From NCBI GenBank assembly GCA_019084245.1, contig JAHRFE010000008.1, forward strand, positions 31,545 to 95,544: a DNA stretch of 64,000 bases, read 5' to 3'. The notes below the pieces were generated by a model. The model made no database searches, was not told the DNA's origin, and saw only the letters and a program-made list of their open reading frames with translations. Origin of the DNA: Hoeflea sp. GTDB lineage: Bacteria > Pseudomonadota > Alphaproteobacteria > Rhizobiales > Rhizobiaceae. The position numbers were made by a program, and so were the translations under genes. Positions 29,533-38,045 of the stretch are shown here, one piece after another (the stretch's first letter is position 1; every line of letters starts with the position of its first letter).

Positions 29533-30029
29533 GGCTGATCGACCGGGTGATCGGCCACGGCGTCCGTGCGGGCCTGGCGCCAGGCGTCGAGGCGCTCAGC
29601 CAGTGCCGCGTCGGACAGGGCGAGGACGGAAGCCGCCAGCAAGGCCGCGTTGATCGCGCCCGGCTTGCCGATCGCCAATGTGCCGACGGGAATGCCGGCC
29701 GGCATCTGGACGATGGACAAGAGGCTGTCCTGCCCGGACAGCGCCCTGGATTCCACCGGGACGCCAAAAACCGGCAGAGGCGTGAAGGCCGCGGTCATGC
29801 CGGGAAGATGGGCTGCGCCGCCCGCGCCGGCGATGATCACCTTGAAACCGTCAGCCCGGGCGCCTTTGGCAAAGGCCACAAGGCGATCGGGCGTCCGGTG
29901 CGCGGAGACAATCAGCGGCTGGTGGGAAATGCCAAGGTCGGCAAGTGTTTCGCAGGCGTGTTTCATTGTGGGCCAGTCAGACTGACTGCCCATTATCACG
30001 GCCACCTTCGGCTCTTCTGCAAGGGTCAT
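29529..30029 (-). CDS. purE: N5-carboxyaminoimidazole ribonucleotide mutase
   Basis: A 166-residue class I PurE that converts N5-CAIR to CAIR. Signature segments are [15 protein letters not shown], the catalytic-His block [21 protein letters not shown] and [29 protein letters not shown]. The start is MTLAEEPK (30029). It is the first gene of the purE-purK pair. Confidence 0.97.
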   Translation of the reverse strand: MTLAEEPKVAVIMGSQSDWPTMKHACETLADLGISHQPLIVSAHRTPDRLVAFAKGARADGFKVIIAGAGGAAHLPGMTAAFTPLPVFGVPVESRALSGQDSLLSIVQMPAGIPVGTLAIGKPGAINAALLAASVLALSDAALAERLDAWRQARTDAVADHPVDQP

Positions 30030-30043
30030 GCGCAACTCCCCGG

Positions 30044-30247
30044 TCAGGCGATGATATCGGGGATGAGTTGGTCCTCGAGCTCGGTAATCTTGTCCTTGAT
30101 CGCCAGCTTCTTCTTTTTCATGCGCTGAATGCGCAACTGGTCGCATCCAGTCTGGATCATGGCGTTAATCGCAACGTCGAAGTCTTCGTGTTCATGGCGC
30201 AGCCGCGCCACGAGCATACGGCGCTCCGCCTGTTCCTGATCGGACAT
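30044..30247 (-). CDS. YdcH/DUF465 family small protein
   Basis: A 67-residue charged helical protein: [16 protein letters not shown], then [13 protein letters not shown] and the Lys-rich block [13 protein letters not shown], ending in [11 protein letters not shown]. This is the DUF465 (YdcH-like) pattern. It lies 14 bases upstream of purE on the same strand and may be co-transcribed. Function is unknown. A second DUF465 gene is divergent from it. Confidence 0.88.
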   Translation of the reverse strand: MSDQEQAERRMLVARLRHEHEDFDVAINAMIQTGCDQLRIQRMKKKKLAIKDKITELEDQLIPDIIA

Positions 30248-30458
30248 ACAGTTTCCCCGTCTCACGCATGCTGTCGGAGCTGGTCCGACCCTTTTGTCGT
30301 TCGGGCGCTCGTAGCACAGAATCGGGTGTAACAGGAAGTTACCCGTACCAAAGAAATCACCTTCGACAAAAGCGAAAAGCCATGTCACACTCAACGGTGT
30401 CAACAAACGATTTGCTCCGGTGCTCCGGTGCCGGCGCATTCCATAAAAGGAGTCGCTT

Positions 30459-30635
30459 ATGTCGATTGATGCACATCTTGCCACACTTGAGAGAAAGCAC
30501 GGCGAACTGGACGAAGAGCTTCGGTCCGTGCAAGCCCAGCCCTCTGTCCACGACGAGCAAATCGTGGATATCAAGCGACGCAAGCTGCGACTCAAGGATC
30601 AAATCAATCGGTTGCGTTCAGACACGCAACATTGA
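30459..30635 (+). CDS. YdcH/DUF465 family small protein
   Basis: A 58-residue protein (MSIDAHLATLERKHGELDEE, then IVDIKRRKLRLKDQINRL) with the DUF465 coiled-coil pattern. The start has an AAAAGGAG ribosome-binding site 7 bases upstream. It is followed 29 bases later by a strong terminator, so it is monocistronic. It is a paralogue of the divergent 30044-30247 gene, 211 bases away. Function is unknown. Confidence 0.9.
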   Translation: MSIDAHLATLERKHGELDEELRSVQAQPSVHDEQIVDIKRRKLRLKDQINRLRSDTQH

Positions 30636-30663
30636 TCATGAGCCCATGACACGAAGATGACAG

Positions 30664-30693
30664 GCGCGGGGATTTCTCCCCCGCGTCTTTTTT
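30664..30693 (+). terminator. Rho-independent terminator after the 58-codon YdcH gene
   Basis: CGCGGGG, loop ATTTCTC, CCCCGCG, followed by TCTTTTTT on the plus strand. Confidence 0.9.
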
Positions 30694-30721
30694 CTGAAAT
30701 CATAGGAAAAACGTTCCTGCA

Positions 30722-30979
30722 TCACGACCAGAACTGATCGATCCAGAGGTTCAAATGCATGAAGCCGCCGGTATTGACGGCGTAGATCCGGCGCGTGCCT
30801 TGATTGGTGACGGTTACCAGATTGCAGTCGAGAAGCGCCTTGAGATGCTGGGACACCGCCGGACGACTGATCGGCAGGCCATCGGCCAGTTCATTGACCG
30901 TCCGCGGCTTGCGGCGCAATTCCTCAAGCAGGTAGCGCCTGTTCGGATCAGCGATGGCTTGAAAAGCATCCGTGGTCAT
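30722..30979 (-). CDS. ArsR-family transcriptional regulator
   Basis: An 85-residue winged-helix regulator. The sequence FQAIADPNRRYLLEELRRKP, then VNELADGLPISRPAVSQHLK and a beta-wing TNQGTRRIYAV, gives a typical ArsR/SmtB fold. There are no CxC metal-binding cysteines in helix 3; the single Cys (LLDCNL) lies in the region before the wing. It probably does not sense metals. It lies 104 bases downstream of the acyl-CoA ligase on the same strand; target unknown. Confidence 0.9.
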   Translation of the reverse strand: MTTDAFQAIADPNRRYLLEELRRKPRTVNELADGLPISRPAVSQHLKALLDCNLVTVTNQGTRRIYAVNTGGFMHLNLWIDQFWS

Positions 30980-31082
30980 CCGGTCAAGCTAAGATAAAGC
31001 ATTCGGGCCGGCAAGGTTTTTTATGTGCGCTGCAACCAAGTGGTTGTGCGGCAGAATACTGGCCTGGTGCCACCCCGCAGTT

Positions 31083-32735
31083 TCAGGTCTGGCCCAAGGT
31101 CTTGGCTTCGTCACGCAGAAGATATTTCTGGATCTTGCCGGTCGAAGTCTTGGGGACTTCGTGAAAGACCACGGTGCGCGGACATTTGAACCGGGCCAGC
31201 AAGCCCCGGCAATGCTCGATGACCTCTGCTTCGGTGAGGCTGTGACCGGGACGCACTTCAACGAAAGCGCACGGGGTTTCGCCCCATTTGTCATCGGGCC
31301 GCGCCACCACGGCGGCGGCCAGGATGGCCGGATGCTTGTAGAGCGCGTCTTCCACCTCGATCGAAGAGATATTCTCGCCGCCGGAGATGATGATGTCCTT
31401 GGACCGGTCCTTGAGCTGCAGGTAGCCGTCGGGATGCATGACGCCCAGATCGCCGGAGTGGAACCAGCCGCCACGGAAGGCCTCTGCGCTGGCGGAGGGA
31501 TTTTTCAGATACCCCTTCATCACGATGTTGCCGCGGAACATGACCTCGCCGATGGTCTCGCCATCCGCAGGCGTTTTCTCCATGGTTTCGGGGTCCATCA
31601 CAGCCAGGTCTTCCAGCGCCGGATATCGTACGCCCTGACGCGCCTTCTTGGTGGTGCGGGCGCTTCGCTCAAGCGCCGACCACTCGGCCTTCCATTCGTT
31701 GACAACCGCCGGGCCGTAAGTCTCGGTCAGCCCGTAGAGATGAACCACCTCGAAACCGGCGTCGGCCATGCCGGCGAGAACCGCTTCAGGGGGAGGTGCT
31801 GCGGCGGTGTTGAAGCTGACGGTGTGGGAGAAGTCGCGCTTGTCGGCGTCGGCGGCGTTCAGCAGGGTCGACATCACGATCGGCGCACCGCACAGATGGG
31901 TGACACCGTGATCGGCAATGGCGTCGTACATGGCCTTGGCCCGGACCCAGCGGAGACAGACATGGGTGCCGCCGACAACACTCAGCGTCCAGGGAAAGCA
32001 CCAGCCATTGCAGTGAAACATCGGCAGGGTCCAGAGATAGACCGGGTGGCGTCCCATGCCGGATGCGATCACGTTGGAATAGCCCATCAGGGCCGCGCCG
32101 CGGTGATGATAGACCACGCCCTTGGGGTTTCCGGTGGTGCCGGAGGTGTAATTGAGCGAAATGGACTCCCATTCATCGGCAGGCAGGGTTCGGGTGAAAT
32201 CCGCGGGGGCCGCGAGAACGAATTCGTTGTAATCGTGGGTTCCAATGCGCCCGCCCTTTGGGAAGGGGGCGTCAGCCGGGTATTCCGTGTCGTCGTAGTC
32301 GACAATCACGGGCCGGACTTCGGCGAGATCGAGCGCCAGGGCCATGACGGCGGAAAACTCGCGATCGACAATGAGAACCTTGCACTCGGCGTGATCGAGC
32401 TGGAAAGCGATCGCCTGGGCGTCGAGCCGCGTGTTGATGGAATGAAGCACCGCGCCCAGCATCGGCACGCCATGGTGAGCCTCGAGCATCGCAGGCGTGT
32501 TGGACAGCATGACCGAGACCGTGTCGCCCTTGGAAATCCCGATTGCCGACAGCGCATTGGCGAGCCGTTTCGAACGTTCCATGAAGGTCTTGTAGCTCAC
32601 CCGCAATGCACCATGAATGATTGCCGTGTGATCCGGATGGATCAGCGCTGCGCGTTCGAGATGGGCCAGCGGCGTCAGAGCCTGGTAGTTGGCGGGATTG
32701 CGGTCGAGGTCGGTTTCATAGGGATTGGCGGTCAA
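31083..32735 (-). CDS. Acyl-CoA synthetase, AMP-forming (medium/long-chain or methylthiopropionate-type)
   Basis: A 550-residue ANL-superfamily ligase. Motifs are complete: P-loop YTSGTTGNPKGVVYHH, the adenine-binding YGLTETYGPAVV, the GWFHSGDLG hinge block, DIIISGGENISSIEVE, and the C-terminal catalytic Lys in KTSTGKIQKYLL. It activates a carboxylic acid to its CoA thioester; the overall pattern is close to the FadD/DmdB group, but substrate cannot be read by eye. Length is normal. Confidence 0.92.
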   Translation of the reverse strand: MTANPYETDLDRNPANYQALTPLAHLERAALIHPDHTAIIHGALRVSYKTFMERSKRLANALSAIGISKGDTVSVMLSNTPAMLEAHHGVPMLGAVLHSINTRLDAQAIAFQLDHAECKVLIVDREFSAVMALALDLAEVRPVIVDYDDTEYPADAPFPKGGRIGTHDYNEFVLAAPADFTRTLPADEWESISLNYTSGTTGNPKGVVYHHRGAALMGYSNVIASGMGRHPVYLWTLPMFHCNGWCFPWTLSVVGGTHVCLRWVRAKAMYDAIADHGVTHLCGAPIVMSTLLNAADADKRDFSHTVSFNTAAAPPPEAVLAGMADAGFEVVHLYGLTETYGPAVVNEWKAEWSALERSARTTKKARQGVRYPALEDLAVMDPETMEKTPADGETIGEVMFRGNIVMKGYLKNPSASAEAFRGGWFHSGDLGVMHPDGYLQLKDRSKDIIISGGENISSIEVEDALYKHPAILAAAVVARPDDKWGETPCAFVEVRPGHSLTEAEVIEHCRGLLARFKCPRTVVFHEVPKTSTGKIQKYLLRDEAKTLGQT

Positions 32736-32800
32736 GCTCTGGTTCCTGTGCAGGTGTCGTCAAACGTCCGACATCAAATCACCTGCAGCGAGCGTTGTCA

Positions 32801-33577
32801 TCAGGCCAATAGGTGAACAGTCCCGTCCCAGATCAGTTTCAGCGATGCAAGGAACACCATCACGTACATGAATGGGTAGAAAACGTCCGGCTTCATGCGC
32901 CTGACGATGAATGCGCCGCCGAGCGTTGCCACCAGGGCGAGCGGCGCCAGGACCAGCGATGTCGACAGATTGGTGGTGTCGAACTGGCCGAGCGCGAAAT
33001 AGGGAACCAGCTTGAGCGCATTGATGATGGCAAAGAAGCGGACGCTGGTTCCGGTATAGGTCCTGGGGTCCTGCCGCAGTGGCAGTGTGTAGATCTGATA
33101 GGGCGGGCCGCCAGCGTGCGACACGAAGCTGGTGAACCCGGCAAGTGCACCCCAAAACACGCCCTGGGCCGGCCGGTGTCCGCGCGCGGCCTTCCGGTCT
33201 CCACCGCGGGCTTCTGCCAGTTTCTGCACCATGTAGCGCCAGACAAACCAGAGCGCCACGGCGCCGACGATCAGCCTGATCATTGCGACTGTGACCCAGG
33301 CGGCGGTGGCCCAGCCGATGCCGATGCCAATCAGGGCTCCGGGCACCATGATCGAGAGGGTGCGGGTGTCCTTGTGGCTGCGCCAGCTCCAGAGGCTGGC
33401 AATGTCCATGACAATGAGGATCGGCAGAAGGATCGCCGCGGCCTGCACAGGCGAAATGGCAAGAGCCATCAGCGGAACGCCGAGCAGCGCCATGGCGCCG
33501 CCAAAGCCACCCTTGGAAAGCCCGACCATGATGACGGCCGGAACTGCGGCGGCATAGAAGTACGGGTCCGTCATCAT
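32801..33577 (-). CDS. TSUP family transporter (TauE/SafE)
   Basis: A 258-residue integral membrane protein with about eight hydrophobic helices and the family's repeated GxGGAxxxLGVPLM-type segment (GFGGAMALLGVPLMAL) near the N-terminus, with the second half mark SHAGGPPYQIYTLP. Family members export or import sulfite, sulfoacetate or other organic anions. It lies just upstream of the acyl-CoA ligase on the same strand, 65 bases apart, so co-transcription is possible. Confidence 0.9.
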   Translation of the reverse strand: MMTDPYFYAAAVPAVIMVGLSKGGFGGAMALLGVPLMALAISPVQAAAILLPILIVMDIASLWSWRSHKDTRTLSIMVPGALIGIGIGWATAAWVTVAMIRLIVGAVALWFVWRYMVQKLAEARGGDRKAARGHRPAQGVFWGALAGFTSFVSHAGGPPYQIYTLPLRQDPRTYTGTSVRFFAIINALKLVPYFALGQFDTTNLSTSLVLAPLALVATLGGAFIVRRMKPDVFYPFMYVMVFLASLKLIWDGTVHLLA

Positions 33578-33668
33578 CGGGGTAGTTGATCCTTGTGCCG
33601 CGCCGGTCTATCCCGTTTGCATTCAATTGGCCATATCGGCTTTTGGCACTGGCCCGACAGGAAATCTC

Positions 33669-34322
33669 ATGACCGACCCGATCAATCGTTGCCGCCTTGT
33701 CCTCGTGACGCCAGATATTGCCGATGCCGCTGAACTGGCGGCAGTGACTGCCGATGCGCTCCGCGGTGGCGATGTCGCCTCGGTCATCATTCCGCAACAC
33801 GATCTCGATGAAAAGAGCTTCCAGAAGCGGTGCGAGGCGCTGGTCCCGGTCATTCAGGCCGCCGGCGCGGCGGCCCTGGTCGCGGGCGATTCCCGCGTCG
33901 CCGGCCGGGTCCGGCCCGACGGTCTGCATATAGAGGTAGGACCCACGGCCATGGCGGAAGCGGTCGAACGCCATGCTCCCGGATTGATCGTGGGCGGCGG
34001 CAATGCGCGCGAGCGCCATGCCGCGCTCTCGATCGGCGAGGCGCAGCCGGACTACATCATGTTCGGCTCGATTGCCGGGGACATCAAGCCGGAGCCGCAT
34101 TCCAAGAACCTGGCGCTTGCGGAATGGTGGGCGGACATGATCGAGATTCCGTGCGTGGTGATGGGCGGCACGAGCACGGCCTTCGTGGAAGCGATGGCCG
34201 AGACCCGCGCCGAGTTCATCGCCTTCGGAAAGGCGGTCTTCGCAGATCCGGCCGAGGCCCCGCGCATTGTTGCCGAAATCAACGCCGCGCTGGACGAAAA
34301 AGCGCCACGGTTTGGCCGATAA
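33669..34322 (+). CDS. Thiamine phosphate synthase-like protein
   Basis: A 217-residue TIM barrel of the ThiE/TenI family. Recognised segments: RCRLVLVTPDIADAAELAAV, the phosphate-loop precursor DGLHIEVG, the QPDYIMFGSIAGDIKPE block (equivalent of DYIGFGPIFPT) and VVMGGTSTAFVEAMAE. The canonical pyrimidine-binding residues are partly altered, so it may be a divergent ThiE or a TenI-like relative. The start ATG lies at 33669. The stop overlaps the start of the Sel1 gene by one base (TAATG). Confidence 0.8.
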   Translation: MTDPINRCRLVLVTPDIADAAELAAVTADALRGGDVASVIIPQHDLDEKSFQKRCEALVPVIQAAGAAALVAGDSRVAGRVRPDGLHIEVGPTAMAEAVERHAPGLIVGGGNARERHAALSIGEAQPDYIMFGSIAGDIKPEPHSKNLALAEWWADMIEIPCVVMGGTSTAFVEAMAETRAEFIAFGKAVFADPAEAPRIVAEINAALDEKAPRFGR

Positions 34323-35374
34323 TGCGTCGAATGTCAGATCCAGATCTCACGATTGCCCGCAAGTCCAACGCCAAGCTCTGCCGATCTTCCCGATTGCTGC
34401 CGCTGGCTGCGGTGCTGACGCTGCTGAGCGGCGCGGCGCTTGCGCAGGACAGCACCACCGGTGAAGCGGCCCCGGCCACCGCTGGGGCCGCTGACGCCAA
34501 GAGTGCTGAAGCCGTGACGAGCGACACTGGAGTCTCAGACGACGCGACCGCGCGAGCCTTCGGGGCTTTTCAACGCGGTTACTACCTCACGGCGATGGAA
34601 CTGGCGCTGCCGCGCGCGCAACTGGGCGATCCGGCGGCGCAGACCCTTGTTGCCGAGCTTTTTGCGGCCGGTCTGGGTGTGGCGCGCAACATGGATGATG
34701 CGGCTTTCTGGTATGCTCAGGCGGCAGAAAGCGGCGATGCATCTGCCCAGTTCAAATATGGTGTCATGCTGCTTGAGGGCAGGCATGTGAAAGCCGACGC
34801 CGCAAGGGCCGAAGAATTGATGAAAAAGGCCGCGGATGCGGGCAATGCCTTCGCCCAGTTCAACCACGCCCAGGCGCTGGTTTCCAAAAAGCCGGGTGAC
34901 GCAGGCATTCTTGAAGCCCTGCCCTATTTTGAGAAAGCGGCTGAACAGGGCGTCCCGGACGCCCAGTATGCGCTGGCCCAGATATACAGCAATACAGTCG
35001 GCGTTCCGGACGAGAAACGGGCATTGGCACGGGAATTCATGGAGAAGGCGGCACGCGCAGGCTTCGACACCGCGCAGCTCGATTATGCCATGTGGCTGAT
35101 CGACGGGATCGGCGGTCCCAAGGACTATGAGAATGGATTTCGCTGGATGAAGGTTGCCGCGACCCGAGGCAATGTGATTGCACAGAACCGGATGGCGGTT
35201 CTGCACATCAATGCGATAGGCACCTTGGGTGATCCGGTGGAGGCGGCGAAATGGTACATCCTGTCGCGCCGTGCCGGGTATGACGACCGGTCGCTTGCCG
35301 ATTTCTATCAGGGCCTGACGGAAGAAGAACAGAAACAGGCGATTGACGCCGCAAACAAGTTCGGCAGGCGCTGA
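34322..35374 (+). CDS. Exported Sel1-repeat protein
   Basis: A 350-residue protein with a signal segment (about 22-41; LLPLAAVLTLLSGAALAQ), an Ala/Thr/Asp linker to about 75, and six or so Sel1-like repeats to the C-terminus (for example AAESGDASAQFKYGVMLLEG, KKAADAGNAFAQFNHAQALV and AAEQGVPDAQYALAQIYSN). Sel1 proteins act as interaction scaffolds in the periplasm. It is translationally coupled to the ThiE-like gene by a TAATG overlap; efp follows after about 120 bases. Confidence 0.88.
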   Translation: MRRMSDPDLTIARKSNAKLCRSSRLLPLAAVLTLLSGAALAQDSTTGEAAPATAGAADAKSAEAVTSDTGVSDDATARAFGAFQRGYYLTAMELALPRAQLGDPAAQTLVAELFAAGLGVARNMDDAAFWYAQAAESGDASAQFKYGVMLLEGRHVKADAARAEELMKKAADAGNAFAQFNHAQALVSKKPGDAGILEALPYFEKAAEQGVPDAQYALAQIYSNTVGVPDEKRALAREFMEKAARAGFDTAQLDYAMWLIDGIGGPKDYENGFRWMKVAATRGNVIAQNRMAVLHINAIGTLGDPVEAAKWYILSRRAGYDDRSLADFYQGLTEEEQKQAIDAANKFGRR

Positions 35375-35493
35375 GCCGGGATATCGAAGCGGCTGATCAA
35401 GCGCGAGACTTGAAAAGCTGAGCCATTTGTGGTCTTGAGGCCGCCAAGCGGCGCCGAAAACCGGGCCGGATCAAGCTGACGCGGAATATTCCC

Positions 35494-36057
35494 ATGAAAA
35501 TAAACGGAAATGAAATTCGCCCCGGCAATGTGCTTGAGCACAATGGCGGCCTGTGGGCCGTGGTGAAAACCAATGCGGTCAAGCCTGGCAAGGGCGGCGC
35601 CTTCAACCAGGTCGAGATGAAAAATCTGATCGACGGCACCAAGCTCAACGAGCGTTTCCGGGCCTCTGAAACGGTCGAACGCATCCGGCTCGAACAGAAG
35701 GACTTCCAGTTCCTCTATGAGCAGGGCGAGGCGCTGGTGTTCATGGATCTGGAGAGCTACGAGCAGCTTGAGCTGCAGAAGGATTTTGTTGGCGATCGCC
35801 GCGCCTTCCTTCAGGACGGCATGATGGTGACGGTGGAGCTTTATGATGAGCGGCCGATTGGCATTGCCCTGCCGGATCACGTGACGCTCGCAATCACCGA
35901 AGCGGATCCGGTGGTCAAGGGCCAGACCGCTGCATCGTCCTACAAGCCTGCAATCCTGGAAAATGGCGTACGCATTCTCGTGCCGCCATTTATCTCGGCC
36001 GGCGAGCGGGTGATCGTCGACACCAACGAGTTGACCTATCTGCGCCGCGCTGACTGA
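35494..36057 (+). CDS. efp: Elongation factor P
   Basis: A 187-residue three-domain translation factor that relieves ribosome stalling at polyproline. The KOW-like N-domain contains KPGKGGAF, where Lys33 corresponds to the modified Lys34 of E. coli EF-P. The OB domains are complete and end [11 protein letters not shown]. No Shine-Dalgarno precedes the ATG; instead a 10-base palindrome GGAATATTCC (35483-35492) lies immediately upstream. It is followed by suhB. Confidence 0.96.
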   Translation: MKINGNEIRPGNVLEHNGGLWAVVKTNAVKPGKGGAFNQVEMKNLIDGTKLNERFRASETVERIRLEQKDFQFLYEQGEALVFMDLESYEQLELQKDFVGDRRAFLQDGMMVTVELYDERPIGIALPDHVTLAITEADPVVKGQTAASSYKPAILENGVRILVPPFISAGERVIVDTNELTYLRRAD

Positions 36058-36110
36058 AACTGATCCCGGCCGCGACCGACACGCGCCGCCGACACCAAGG
36101 AATGACATAG

Positions 36111-36911
36111 ATGGCGCGTTCAGCCCTTCTCAACGTGATGGTTCAGTCGGCGCTCAAGGCCGGGCGCTCGCTTGCGCGCGATTTCGGCGAGGTCCAGAAC
36201 CTGCAGGTCTCGCTCAAGGGGCCGGCGGACTATGTCAGCCAGGCCGACCGCAAGGCCGAGACCATCATCAAGACCGAGCTTCTGCGGGCGCGGCCGACCT
36301 ATGGCTTCATGGGCGAGGAGAGCGACGAGCAGACCGGCACGGACGGCGCCCATCGCTGGATCGTCGATCCGCTCGACGGCACAACGAATTTTCTGCACGG
36401 CATGCCGCATTTCGCGGTTTCGATCGCGCTCGAACGCAATGGCGAAATCGTGGCCGGGGTCATCTACAATCCGGCCACCGATGAGCTCTACACGGCCGAA
36501 CGGGGCGGCGGCGCGTTCCTGAATGACCGGCGTCTGCGCGTGGCGGGACGCAAGGCGATGTCGGATGCGGTCATTGGGACCGGCGTGCCGCATCTGGGGC
36601 GCGGTCATCATGGCAAGTTCCTGGTCGAGCTGCGCCATGTCATGGGCGAATGCGCGGGCATCCGACGGATGGGCGCGGCAGCGCTTGATCTGGCCTATGT
36701 GGCGGCAGGCCGGCTGGATGGATTCTGGGAAAAGCCGCTGGAGCCGTGGGACATGGCGGCAGGCCTTATCCTGATCCGGGAAGCCGGAGGCTTTGTCTCC
36801 GACATGACCGGCGGAACCGACATGTTCGGCACGAAATCCGTGGCCGCCGGCAATGAATATGTTCTCAAGGGCCTTCTCGACCTCATCCAACGGCCCGTTC
36901 CGACCGCCTGA
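36111..36911 (+). CDS. suhB: Inositol-1-monophosphatase family protein
   Basis: A 266-residue Mg2+-dependent phosphatase. Metal-site motifs are intact: GEESDEQ, WIVDPLDGTTNFLHG and the C-terminal WDMAAGLILIREAGG. Length and order are standard. The start ATG at 36111 follows CAAGGAATGACATAG. The gene comes 53 bases after efp on the same strand, the usual rhizobial order. It may act on inositol phosphates or, as in E. coli, in antitermination of rRNA. Confidence 0.95.
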   Translation: MARSALLNVMVQSALKAGRSLARDFGEVQNLQVSLKGPADYVSQADRKAETIIKTELLRARPTYGFMGEESDEQTGTDGAHRWIVDPLDGTTNFLHGMPHFAVSIALERNGEIVAGVIYNPATDELYTAERGGGAFLNDRRLRVAGRKAMSDAVIGTGVPHLGRGHHGKFLVELRHVMGECAGIRRMGAAALDLAYVAAGRLDGFWEKPLEPWDMAAGLILIREAGGFVSDMTGGTDMFGTKSVAAGNEYVLKGLLDLIQRPVPTA

Positions 36912-36933
36912 GCGAAGCCGTCACAGCTTTGTT

Positions 36934-36951
36934 TTGAAAGCATGCTTTCAA
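36934..36951. promoter_or_regulatory. 18-bp perfect palindrome upstream of the MotA-like gene
   Basis: TTGAAAGCATGCTTTCAA is its own reverse complement. It lies 70 bases before the MotA-like start codon in the 109-base gap after suhB. AT-rich arms, no loop and no T-run make an operator more likely than a terminator. Confidence 0.5.
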
Positions 36952-37020
36952 TTCCGCCACAATATCGGCTAGTCTTCGCACAATCTTGTGATTTGAGACA
37001 AAGGCCAGGACGGACAACGC

Positions 37021-38043
37021 ATGGCAAAACTGACATTGTCAGGATGGGGCATCTCGGAAGACGGCAGCGGGGCCGATCCCTACAAGCTCTCCAGTCCGCT
37101 GGTGTTCTTCTGGAGCATGATGATCTTTCTCATCCTCTCCGGTTTCGTTGCGGCCATTCTCTACCGGCAGATCCAGACGGCGTTTCTCGCCAATCCCGGC
37201 CTGAACGGGCTGATCCTCGGCGTGCTCGCCGTCGGCGTGCTCTTGGTCTTCACCCATGTGCTAAGGCTTCGTCCGGAAGTGCGCTGGGTCAATTCGCTGC
37301 GGGCCACGGGTGACGCCGAAAAGGTCGGCCGCGATCCGGTGCTGCTGGCGCCGATGCGGGCCCTGATCGGCCGCCGCCAGTCGATGGCGCTGTCGACCAC
37401 CTCGCTCAGGTCCATTCTCGATTCCATCGCGACACGGCTTGACGAGTCGCGCGACACCTCGCGCTACCTGATCGGGCTCCTGGTGTTTCTGGGGCTGCTT
37501 GGCACGTTCTGGGGCCTGCTTGGCACCATCGGGTCGATCAACCAGGTGATCCAGTCGCTGGACCCGGGGACCGGCGGCACGGATGATGTGCTGTCTACGC
37601 TGAAAACCGGCCTCTCGGCGCCGCTCGACGGAATGGGCACGGCGTTCTCCTCCTCGCTCTTCGGCCTTGCCGGATCGCTGATCCTCGGATTCCTGGATCT
37701 TCAGGCCGGACGCGCCCAGAACCGGTTCTACACCGAGCTCGAAAACTGGCTCTCGACCATGACGGATCTCGATTCCGGCATGACCATGCCGGCCGATGGA
37801 GCAGGCGCCACCGAAGAAATCCGGATGCTGTCCGAACGGATGCAGAAATTGTCGCAGGATTCGGGCATGACGCCCCGGACCACGGCAGCCATGGCCAGTC
37901 TTGCCGAAGGCATCCAGGGCCTGGTCAAGAACATGCGCAACGAACAGCAGATGCTGCGTGACTGGATTGAAGCGCAACAGGCGGAATCGCGGCGGATGCG
38001 CGAAACGCTCGACAAGCTCGCCGACAAGATCGGAGACAAATAG
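37021..38043 (+). CDS. MotA/TolQ/ExbB-type proton channel family protein
   Basis: A 340-residue inner-membrane protein. Hydrophobic helices occur near 26-48 and 56-80 and at about 145-175 (YLIGLLVFLGLLGTFWGLLG) and 205-230. The signature block LGTFWGLLGTIGSINQ resembles the TolQ/ExbB/MotA family, and a long cytoplasmic coiled coil follows (about 260-340). No flagellar genes are near. It is separated by two bases from a gene for an OmpA-domain partner, the standard non-flagellar MotA/MotB-like pair of Rhizobiales, likely a proton-driven envelope machine. Confidence 0.88.
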   Translation: MAKLTLSGWGISEDGSGADPYKLSSPLVFFWSMMIFLILSGFVAAILYRQIQTAFLANPGLNGLILGVLAVGVLLVFTHVLRLRPEVRWVNSLRATGDAEKVGRDPVLLAPMRALIGRRQSMALSTTSLRSILDSIATRLDESRDTSRYLIGLLVFLGLLGTFWGLLGTIGSINQVIQSLDPGTGGTDDVLSTLKTGLSAPLDGMGTAFSSSLFGLAGSLILGFLDLQAGRAQNRFYTELENWLSTMTDLDSGMTMPADGAGATEEIRMLSERMQKLSQDSGMTPRTTAAMASLAEGIQGLVKNMRNEQQMLRDWIEAQQAESRRMRETLDKLADKIGDK

Positions 38044-38045
38044 GC

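Noticed and set aside
31023-32816. A 597-codon open frame on the plus strand antisense to the acyl-CoA ligase
   Set aside because: It mirrors a complete, motif-bearing enzyme on the minus strand; its own product is His/Gly/Arg-rich without domains. Long antisense frames are expected in GC-rich DNA.
32760-34100. A 446-codon minus-strand frame across the TSUP and ThiE-like genes
   Set aside because: It overlaps two well-supported genes in other frames and shows no domain.
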